Shown in pieces: positions 1 to 5,757 of a stretch of 5,757 bases of DNA. The first letter of the stretch is position 1; every line of letters starts with the position of its first letter. Both the position numbers and the translations under genes were made by a program. A model generated the notes under the pieces. That model was not told where the DNA came from. It saw only the letters and a program-made list of their open reading frames with translations, and ran no database searches. The stretch is from Gammaproteobacteria bacterium (GTDB lineage Bacteria > Pseudomonadota > Gammaproteobacteria > UBA12402): positions 1 to 5,757 of the forward strand of contig JANQHY010000201.1 of the NCBI GenBank assembly GCA_028282395.1, given 5' to 3'.

Positions 1-230
1 GCTCTAAAAAGTTAATTTATGGAAATCCATACGTGAATGAGGAGTTTGTCAAGGGTGAAGGAAAAATAAAGCATTTGTTAACCAAGGCCTCAGGTAAGCT
101 AGTTATTCATTTAGACATTGACTTAAAGAGAGCGTGTGAAATGAAAGCGTTGATAGAAAATGCGGGGGTTTCTACCTTTTATCTTGGCAAAAAAGGGCTT
201 GCCTATGTTTCCTATATAGACATACGTTGA
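1..230 (+). CDS. cas5fv: Cas5-like type I-F2 (I-Fv) Cascade subunit, C-terminal fragment
   Basis: The frame is open from the left edge (first full codon at base 3) to TGA at 228-230. This gives about 75 residues of a gene that begins outside the window. A GTG at 33 is in frame, but the reading frame continues upstream of it (reading SKKLIYGNPYVNEEF), so it is not taken as the start. The tail contains FYLGKKGLAYVSYIDIR, which resembles the last strand of Cas5-family RAMP proteins. It does not resemble what I know of the Csy3/Cas7f C-terminus that precedes csy4 in canonical I-F operons. In the minimal I-F2 variant, Cas5fv caps the crRNA 5' handle and takes over PAM reading in place of the missing large subunit; its gene precedes cas6f, as here. 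The stop codon overlaps the ribosome binding site of cas6f, so the two genes are surely co-transcribed. A divergent Cas7f or Csy3 end is the main alternative. That this is a Cascade gene is nearly certain from position; the exact family is moderately sure. Confidence 0.6.
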   Translation, partial: SKKLIYGNPYVNEEFVKGEGKIKHLLTKASGKLVIHLDIDLKRACEMKALIENAGVSTFYLGKKGLAYVSYIDIR

Positions 231-240
231 GGAGATAGCG

Positions 241-792
241 ATGAATTATTATATTAATGTGCTCATTAAACCCGATGCGGAAATGCGTTTAAACGTTTTG
301 TTAAATGCTATCTACACTAAACTTCACAAGGCGCTGTGTGACCTGTCTTCGACAAGTATCGGCATCAGCTTTCCAAAATATGAGATTACATTGGGTAATC
401 TATTACGTATACATGGTGATAAATTGGCGTTGCATGATCTTCAAAGTAGCGATTGGATCGGTGGAATGCGAGGATACTGTGACGTAAGCCCAATTCTACC
501 TGTCCCTCAAAGCACAAAGTTTCGAACGGTTTCTCGCAAGCAAACGACAATGAGTCAAGCTAAACTGAGGCGTTTAAGAAAGCGAAATCCTATATCAGGA
601 GACGAAGTTAGAAGCTACAAAGCAAAAATGTTTTCCAGGGGCTTGAATAATCCCTATGTTGAGCTTGTTAGTGGATCAAGCGGGCAAAAACATCGGCGTT
701 ATATCGAGTTTGGCGAATTACGTGATCAGCCGGTCTCCGGCGATTTTGATCAGTTTGGTTTATCCAAGAGTGTTACCATACCTTGGTTTTAA
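241..792 (+). CDS. cas6f: CRISPR-associated endoribonuclease Cas6f (Csy4)
   Basis: Cas6f cuts the pre-crRNA at the 3' base of each repeat hairpin and stays bound to that hairpin as part of the Cascade complex. The 183-residue product aligns along its length with the 187-residue Pseudomonas aeruginosa Csy4. Shared landmarks are the N-terminus MNYYINVLIKPD, KLHKAL with the catalytic His29 at the same number, IGISFP, LRIH, FRTVSRKQ, the Arg/Lys-rich helix around residues 108-115, SGSSGQ at 144-149 and the terminal LSKSVTIPWF. By alignment Ser144 and Ser146 match Ser148 and Ser150 of Csy4, and Arg99/Gln101 match the base-reading Arg102/Gln104. His151 falls where Csy4 has Phe155, a residue that stacks on the hairpin base. 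The ATG is six bases after GGAG (231-234), which overlaps the upstream stop codon, so translation is probably coupled. The repeats just downstream have the CTGCC/GGCAG hairpin this enzyme family recognises. I find no missing catalytic residue. Confidence 0.97.
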   Translation: MNYYINVLIKPDAEMRLNVLLNAIYTKLHKALCDLSSTSIGISFPKYEITLGNLLRIHGDKLALHDLQSSDWIGGMRGYCDVSPILPVPQSTKFRTVSRKQTTMSQAKLRRLRKRNPISGDEVRSYKAKMFSRGLNNPYVELVSGSSGQKHRRYIEFGELRDQPVSGDFDQFGLSKSVTIPWF

Positions 793-921
793 CCAATAGA
801 AACTGTTATTTAAAAAATTTATGAATTTTCAACGAGCTAAAAAGAGGCTGAAAAACATTCGTTAAAATGATATTTTCAGTTAATTTTTTGTTCTAATTAT
901 TTTTTTGTGTTTTATATTGCT
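793..921 (+). promoter_or_regulatory. CRISPR leader, AT-rich
   Basis: This 129-bp stretch between the cas6f stop and the first repeat is strongly AT-rich with long T and A runs, as expected for the leader that carries the array promoter and directs spacer integration. Orientation follows from the repeat: its hairpin lies 5' of the conserved 8-nt handle on the + strand, so the leader is on the left. A weak promoter candidate is TTGTTC at 888-893 with TTTATA at 911-916 (17-bp spacer), which would start transcription close to the first repeat. I find no clear match to the IHF consensus and no convincing terminator for the cas operon, so operon transcripts may continue into the array. Confidence 0.75.
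848..879. repeat. Inverted repeat in the CRISPR leader
   Basis: CTGAAAA at 848-854 and TTTTCAG at 873-879 are perfect 7-base inverted arms separated by 18 bases. A second small pair, AAAAT (864-868) and ATTTT (872-876), lies inside it, and AAAATT (814-819) / AATTTT (824-829) lies further upstream. The arms are AT-rich with a long loop, so a protein-binding site in the leader is more plausible than a terminator, although a T-rich stretch follows. In DNA this AT-rich, the smaller pairs may be chance. Confidence 0.35.
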
Positions 922-1430
922 GTTCACTGCCGGATAGGCAGCTTAGAAGTTTTCAGCTTTTTTGATATCTGCTTTTTTGACGTTCACTGCCGGATAGGCA
1001 GCTTAGAAGTAGCGTGGGTTTTAAGGGGGCGGCAATGATCCGTTAACTGCCGGATAGGCAGCTTAGAAGTATCCTGTTTTATTAGTTGAAGACAATCTTC
1101 AGTTCACTGCCGCATAGGCAGCTTAGAAGACGCCTATTAATCTTCTGCTACTCGCAGTGTAGTTCACTGCCGAATAGGCAGCTTAGAAGTCTCTGTTGAA
1201 CGAGTTCCACAGAGAGGGGGAGTTCACTGCCGGATAGGCAGCTTAGAAGCATCGAGTACCTGCTTGCCTGACAATATTCTTGTTAACTGTCGAATAGGCA
1301 GCTTAGAAGATCTCACCGTGTTTTGCCAGTTCCTCATCAGAGTTCACTGCCGGATAGGCAGCTTAGAAGCAGAAATTCAGGTCTGATAGACCATCTTTGT
1401 TAGTTCACTGCCGAATAGGCAGCTTAGAAG
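922..1430 (+). CRISPR. Type I-F family CRISPR array, 9 repeats and 8 spacers
   Basis: Repeats of 28 bp start at 922, 982, 1042, 1102, 1162, 1222, 1282, 1342 and 1403. Spacers 1-7 are 32 nt (950-981, 1010-1041, 1070-1101, 1130-1161, 1190-1221, 1250-1281, 1310-1341); spacer 8 is 33 nt (1370-1402). The repeat is organised as GTTCA, stem CTGCC (6-10), loop GGATA (11-15), stem GGCAG (16-20), then CTTAGAAG (21-28), which becomes the crRNA 5' handle after Cas6f cuts behind G20. The handle is identical in all nine. Variants: loop base 12 is G in repeats 1, 2, 3, 6 and 8, C in repeat 4, and A in repeats 5, 7 and 9; base 4 is A instead of C in repeats 3 and 7; base 9 is T in repeat 7, giving a G-U wobble. 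The CTTAGAA handle core resembles the I-F2 type of Shewanella putrefaciens, as I recall it, more than the CTAAGAAA of Pseudomonas. The terminal repeat is intact apart from its loop base. I see no spacer matching elsewhere in this window. Confidence 0.99.
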
Positions 1431-1439
1431 GTATTTTTT

Positions 1440-1515
1440 TGGTACTCCCTAGGGGACTCGAACCCCTGTTTTCGCCGTGAGAGGGCGATGTCCTAGGCCA
1501 CTAGACGAAGGGAGC
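1440..1515 (-). tRNA. tRNA-Glu, anticodon CUC
   Basis: Read on the minus strand, this is a complete 76-nt cloverleaf including encoded CCA (complement of 1440-1442). It has a 7-bp acceptor stem (GCTCCCT with AGGGAGT), a D arm GTCT...GGAC, an anticodon stem TCGCC/GGCGA around loop CTCTCAC, and a T arm AGGGG-TTCGAGT-CCCCT. The anticodon CTC lies at 1479-1481, so the tRNA reads GAG. Sequence and length match the glutamate isoacceptor of gammaproteobacteria. Two details differ from E. coli tRNA-Glu: the first pair is G1-U72 rather than G-C, and the discriminator base is A rather than G. The 3' end lies nine bases from the last CRISPR repeat, and on its own strand it is followed by an A-run rather than a terminator. 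Confidence 0.96.
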
Positions 1516-1552
1516 CTAAAGCAGAAGCAAAGGTAACACAAACTATTGCTAT

Positions 1553-1580
1553 TAGCTAGCGGATTGTGGCAGAATTGTCA
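1553..1580 (-). promoter_or_regulatory. Possible tRNA-Glu promoter
   Basis: On the minus strand, TGACAA (complement of 1575-1580) and TAGCTA (complement of 1553-1558) are separated by 16 bases, and would start transcription roughly 30 bases before the tRNA. The -10 match is weak. A TTGACG just upstream of the TGACAA gives no well-spaced -10, so the assignment is tentative. Confidence 0.3.
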
Positions 1581-1660
1581 CGTCAAATTAATGGTAATGT
1601 TTTCTAAGCGCTCTATTCATTACGATTATCAATCCACTAAAAATTTATGGGAGTTTAAAA

Positions 1661-2437
1661 ATGCAGCAGTTATTTGATTTAACCGGTAAACGTGCTTTGA
1701 TTGTTGGCGCTTCTTCAGGACTTGGGTTTCATTTTGCGCAGACCCTGGCACAGGCAGGTGCCGAAGTGATTTTGGCGGCACGGCGTGAGAAATGTCTACA
1801 AGATAACTGTCAAGCCATTGAGGCATCTGTTGGCAGTAAAGCGCGTTATTATGTGGTGGATGTTGGCGAATCCCAGCAAGTGAAGCAGTTTCTCCAACAG
1901 TTAGACGATGATGGTCACTCTATTGATATACTTGTTAATGCAGCAGGAACATCTGTGCCGACTGCTTTTCCCGAAGAGTCAATTGAATCGTGGCAGCAGG
2001 TAGTGAATACGAATCTTAATGGTAATTGGCAGGTAGCAGATGGAATCGCCAAGCAGATGATTGCACACCAAGTGCGCGGCAGTATTATCAATATTTCCAG
2101 TGTTGCAGCGTTTTGTACGTCAGTACGGATAGCCACTTCTTATATGGCGACTAAGGCTGCAATCAGTCATATGACGCGGCAGATGGCAATGACATTAGCT
2201 AAATATGCTATTCGTGTGAATGCGCTTGAGCCAGGTTGGTTTGAAACCGCTATGAGTGGCGACTTTTTGAAAACTGCTGGCGGTAGAAGAATGGTCAAGG
2301 CGGTGCCGTTGAAACGTGTCGGTGAATATCATGAGTTGAGTGGCCCATTACTGCTACTTGCTTCAGACGCTGGCAGTTATATGACAGGTTCAATTATTAA
2401 TGTCGATGGTGGGTATATTTGCCACGGGATGGAATAG
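1661..2437 (+). CDS. FabG-like short-chain dehydrogenase/reductase (SDR), substrate unknown
   Basis: This is a 258-residue classical SDR, a cytosolic NAD(P)(H)-dependent oxidoreductase of about the usual 250-residue length. The Rossmann fold begins with GASSGLG at residues 16-22. NAAG follows at 93-96, then VNTNL with the structural Asn118, Ser147 in NISSV, and the catalytic Tyr161/Lys165 in YMATK. PGW is at 191-193 and the C-terminal INVDGGY at 246-252. All residues of the Asn-Ser-Tyr-Lys tetrad are present. Arg41 and Arg42 after the second strand (AARR) favour NADPH over NADH, which is inference. The ATG follows GGGAG (1649-1653) by seven bases, a good ribosome binding site. The gene stands alone, between a divergent tRNA and convergent trxB, so context gives no pathway. 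Relatives include 3-oxoacyl-ACP reductases, gluconate 5-dehydrogenases and acetoacetyl-CoA reductases; I cannot choose between them. I find no convincing promoter in front of it. Confidence 0.93.
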   Translation: MQQLFDLTGKRALIVGASSGLGFHFAQTLAQAGAEVILAARREKCLQDNCQAIEASVGSKARYYVVDVGESQQVKQFLQQLDDDGHSIDILVNAAGTSVPTAFPEESIESWQQVVNTNLNGNWQVADGIAKQMIAHQVRGSIINISSVAAFCTSVRIATSYMATKAAISHMTRQMAMTLAKYAIRVNALEPGWFETAMSGDFLKTAGGRRMVKAVPLKRVGEYHELSGPLLLLASDAGSYMTGSIINVDGGYICHGME

Positions 2438-2444
2438 AAATCTA

Positions 2445-2476
2445 TATTCCCTCTCTCGCTTGCGAGAGAGGGAATA
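2445..2476. terminator. Hairpin shared by the convergent SDR and trxB 3' ends
   Basis: The 44-bp gap between the two stop codons is largely filled by a perfect inverted repeat of 15 bp: TATTCCCTCTCTCGC (2445-2459) and its complement (2462-2476), with TT between. As RNA it probably folds with a G(CUUG)C loop, a known stable tetraloop, on a 13-bp stem. It is placed to serve both strands. Neither side has a clear U-run after the stem, so it may act as a 3'-protecting hairpin or a weak bidirectional terminator rather than a textbook one. Confidence 0.65.
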
Positions 2477-2481
2477 AGTGA

Positions 2482-3507
<1,026 letters not shown>

Positions 3508-3510
3508 TTA

Positions 3511-5757
3511 ATGAAGAAGAGTAAGCAGAAAAATAGTCGTCAACGCGCTGTCACGGGACGGCCCAGTGTGACGGTGGCAAAGCCACCTGCCAGTAGACGA
3601 CATCTGATAGAAGGGTTGCTAATTTTAGGGGCTGCATGCGCCATCTACTTATTGATTGCGCTAGTGAGTTGGCATCGCGGTGACCCGGGCTGGTCAACAA
3701 CCGGAAGTGGTGTAGTGCTAAATGCTGGGGGGCGTGCCGGCGCTTGGATTTCTGATTTTCTACTCTATCTGTTTGGTTATCCCGCCTATTTTTTACCACT
3801 GTTATTTGTTGGCTGGTTACTATTTTTGCATTTCAGACCTGAAGTGCAACGCGGTAGTTGGAGTATTGTGAGTAAAGTGGCAGGCCTGTTGCTGCTAGTG
3901 ATAACAGCACCAACGTTAGCCCACCTTATCTGGCCGTTACATCAATCTCATTTGCCGATCAGTGGTGGTGGTATTATTGGCGCAATGATTGCTAATGTAC
4001 TGCAAAGTCGTTTAAGTACGCCAGGCAGTGCGTTATTGTTAGTCGCTGGATTGCTGATTGGCTTTAATCTCTTTTTTGAGTGGTCATGGTGGCGCCTATC
4101 ACGCGCTGTTGCTGCCGTGGCGACAACGGCGAGTCTTTTTTGTGGTCGGATCGCTAAACGATTTTTTGATGCGATTAAAAACTGGCGACAACAGAAACGC
4201 CAGGCCGCGGCGTTAGTTGCTGCACAGAGTCAGCAGGCTTCTGCACCAGCTCAGGCCGCTGCAGCGATACCATCACCGCTACGGCCGGAACGGATGGTGC
4301 GGCCAACTATCAGTGCCGTCGAACCACCGCCAGCGGCGCTTAAACCTAAAACAGCGGTTGTTAAAGCGCGCGAAAAACCGGTGGTGCGACCAGCAAAAAA
4401 AGCGGTGCAGCAGAGTGATCAGTTGCCTCCGCTTGATCTACTTGAGCAGCCTCATAATGATCAAGGCAGTGCGCTATCTCATGATCAACTGATTCAGATG
4501 TCACAGATTTTAATCGAGCATTTGGCCCATTTTGGTGTCGAGGCAGAAATTGCTGGTATTCAACCTGGCCCAGTTGTCACCCGTTTTGAGGTGACATTAG
4601 CACCAGGCGTGAAGGTCAGCAAAGTTTCCAATCTCGATAAAGATCTGGCACGGTCAATGTCAATGCCGAGTGTGCGTGTTGTGGAGATTATCGCAGGTAA
4701 ATCAGTAATTGGTATCGAAGTGCCGAATGCGCATCGTGAATCAGTCAGTCTGCATGAACTTATTGCTTCTGATAGCTTTCAGCAGAGCCGTGCGCCATTA
4801 ACATTAGTGTTAGGTAAAACGATTTCTGGTCAGCCAATGATTGGTGACCTTAGTAAAATGCCACATTTGTTGGTCGCTGGAACAACAGGTTCAGGTAAAT
4901 CAGTGGCATTGAATGTGATGCTATTAAGTCTGCTGTATAAATTAACGCCAAAAGAGTTACGTTTGATTTTAATTGATCCAAAAATGTTGGAGCTCTCGGT
5001 TTATAAAGATATTCCCCATCTGCTGACACCGGTTGTTACCGATATGAAGAAAGCCGGTAATGCTTTACGCTGGGCGATTCAAGAGATGGAGCGGCGTTAT
5101 CGTTTAATGGCAGCATTGGGCGTGAGAAACCTTGCCGGATTAAATAGTAAACTAGCGCAGGCAGAGCGCGCGGGTAAACCCATTCTTGATCCAATGGTAG
5201 AGTCAGAAGATGAAGCATTAGCATTGGAGCCGTTGGCGAATATTGTCATTGTCATTGATGAGTTGGCTGATATGATGATGGTTGTTGGTAAAAAAGTTGA
5301 AGAGTTAATTGCGCGTATCGCACAAAAAGCGCGTGCAGCTGGAATCCATATGATTTTGGCAACACAGCGCCCCTCCGTTGATGTAATCACCGGGCTGATT
5401 AAAGCGAATGTGCCGTGTCGTATCGCTTTTCGTGTCTCTTCGCGTATTGATTCACGCACTATTCTTGATCAGCAGGGGGCGCAGCAGCTATTGGGTTATG
5501 GTGATATGCTATTTATGCCGCCGGGATCGAGCTTTCCTGTGCGTGTTCATGGTCCTTATGTTTCTGATGATGAGATTGATCGTGTTGCTACAGCAGTGAA
5601 AAGTTATGGTCAGCCTGATTATCTTGATGAAATTACTAGCGATGAAGAGAGTGCTGGGGCAACAGATGGTGGCGATAGTGGTGAAACTGATCCACTATAT
5701 GATCAGGCAGTGGCGATTGTTATTGAGAGTGGTCGAGCTTCGATCTCATTAGTGCAG
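3511..5757 (+). CDS. ftsK: DNA translocase FtsK, 3'-truncated by the window edge
   Basis: FtsK anchors in the division septum and pumps DNA to finish chromosome segregation and to activate XerCD recombination at dif. The frame is open for 749 codons to the last base. About four hydrophobic segments lie at roughly residues 32-52, 83-108, 119-142 and 170-192. A short Ala/Gln/Pro-rich linker follows (about 225-330), then the alpha/beta motor. Walker A GTTGSGKS is at 457-464 and Walker B ends in IVIVIDE with Asp583/Glu584; RIAQKARAAGIHMILATQRPS and PVRVHGPYVSDDEI are family signatures. The sequence stops in DPLYDQAVAIVIESGRASIS, the beginning of the gamma winged-helix domain that reads KOPS, so roughly 50 residues are missing. 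The full protein would be about 800 residues, like the compact Pseudomonas form and unlike E. coli (1329). ATG 3511 is the first start after an in-frame TAA at 3478-3480; GGAG at 3503-3506 sits only four bases before it. Confidence 0.98.
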   Translation, partial: MKKSKQKNSRQRAVTGRPSVTVAKPPASRRHLIEGLLILGAACAIYLLIALVSWHRGDPGWSTTGSGVVLNAGGRAGAWISDFLLYLFGYPAYFLPLLFVGWLLFLHFRPEVQRGSWSIVSKVAGLLLLVITAPTLAHLIWPLHQSHLPISGGGIIGAMIANVLQSRLSTPGSALLLVAGLLIGFNLFFEWSWWRLSRAVAAVATTASLFCGRIAKRFFDAIKNWRQQKRQAAALVAAQSQQASAPAQAAAAIPSPLRPERMVRPTISAVEPPPAALKPKTAVVKAREKPVVRPAKKAVQQSDQLPPLDLLEQPHNDQGSALSHDQLIQMSQILIEHLAHFGVEAEIAGIQPGPVVTRFEVTLAPGVKVSKVSNLDKDLARSMSMPSVRVVEIIAGKSVIGIEVPNAHRESVSLHELIASDSFQQSRAPLTLVLGKTISGQPMIGDLSKMPHLLVAGTTGSGKSVALNVMLLSLLYKLTPKELRLILIDPKMLELSVYKDIPHLLTPVVTDMKKAGNALRWAIQEMERRYRLMAALGVRNLAGLNSKLAQAERAGKPILDPMVESEDEALALEPLANIVIVIDELADMMMVVGKKVEELIARIAQKARAAGIHMILATQRPSVDVITGLIKANVPCRIAFRVSSRIDSRTILDQQGAQQLLGYGDMLFMPPGSSFPVRVHGPYVSDDEIDRVATAVKSYGQPDYLDEITSDEESAGATDGGDSGETDPLYDQAVAIVIESGRASISLVQ

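Noticed and set aside
33..230. A complete 65-residue small protein starting at GTG 33.
   Set aside because: The frame is open to the left edge with plausible Cas-like sequence before the GTG and there is no clear ribosome binding site, so it is the end of a longer gene.
305..487. A separate small gene inside cas6f in another frame.
   Set aside because: It lies wholly within the well-supported cas6f coding sequence, has no ribosome binding site and no recognisable protein.
1..1430. A Tn7-like, transposon-encoded type I-F3 system (tniQ-cas8/5-cas7-cas6).
   Set aside because: The fragment before cas6f does not look like Cas7, no transposition gene or transposon end is visible, and the array has eight ordinary spacers. 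The upstream flank would be needed to exclude it fully.
922..1430. Array transcribed on the minus strand.
   Set aside because: The handle CTTAGAAG follows the hairpin on the + strand, the AT-rich leader is on the left, and cas6f reads the same way.
922..1430. A self-targeting spacer within this window.
   Set aside because: By eye no spacer matches cas6f, the SDR gene, trxB or ftsK on either strand. A genome-wide search was not possible.
1431..1440. Rho-independent terminator formed by the last repeat hairpin and the T-run at 1433-1440.
   Set aside because: The T-run starts 12 bases after the hairpin, whereas an intrinsic terminator needs it immediately after the stem; the same hairpin occurs eight more times without terminating.
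1575..1580. TTGTCA as the -35 of an SDR promoter on the + strand.
   Set aside because: No acceptable -10 lies 16-18 bases downstream; the SDR promoter remains unassigned.
4217..4492. A 91-residue Arg-rich frame over the ftsK linker.
   Set aside because: It is a frame shadow of the Ala/Gln/Pro-rich linker of ftsK; its composition follows the GC-rich codons there and it resembles nothing.
5097..5459. A 120-residue minus-strand frame opposite ftsK.
   Set aside because: It is antisense to the conserved motor domain including Walker B; its openness is explained by ftsK codon use.

Overview
The window looks like chromosomal DNA from a gammaproteobacterium of moderate G+C content. The evidence is a divergent trxB/ftsK pair, a compact FtsK of the non-enteric gammaproteobacterial kind, a tRNA-Glu with encoded CCA, and a type I-F family CRISPR-Cas locus. 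I cannot name the genus. Compared with E. coli, lrp is missing between trxB and ftsK.

Left part (1-1430): the end of a type I-F CRISPR-Cas operon and its array. A 3' gene fragment whose last residues look like the final strand of a Cas5-type RAMP protein is followed after ten bases by a complete cas6f (csy4), the crRNA-processing endonuclease. An AT-rich leader of 129 bp follows. The array then has nine 28-bp repeats and eight spacers, seven of 32 nt and the last of 33 nt. A Cas5-like gene directly before cas6f, together with a repeat 3' handle of CTTAGAAG rather than the classical CTAAGAAA, points to the minimal I-F2 (I-Fv, Shewanella putrefaciens-like) variant rather than canonical csy1-csy2-csy3-csy4. 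The signature genes cas1, cas2-3 and cas7 would lie upstream, outside the window. Array and cas genes share the + strand, so Cas6f can process transcripts from the leader or from operon read-through.

Middle (1431-1660): the array stops nine bases from the CCA end of a tRNA-Glu gene (anticodon CUC) on the opposite strand. The CRISPR locus therefore lies on the 3' side of the tRNA, where tRNA-targeted islands sit. The 145 bp to the next gene holds a possible tRNA promoter and the ribosome binding site of the next gene.

Right part (1661-5757): housekeeping genes. A FabG-like short-chain dehydrogenase/reductase (+) converges with thioredoxin reductase trxB (-) on a shared perfect 15-bp hairpin. 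trxB and the cell-division DNA translocase gene ftsK (+) diverge from an 84-bp intergenic region whose two candidate -10 boxes overlap. ftsK runs off the right edge at the start of its C-terminal gamma (DNA-reading) domain.

The most interesting material is the array. Its repeats are polymorphic, but only where Cas6f recognition should tolerate change, and the variants are shuffled rather than ordered by age. Several spacers carry internal hairpins or internal repeats.
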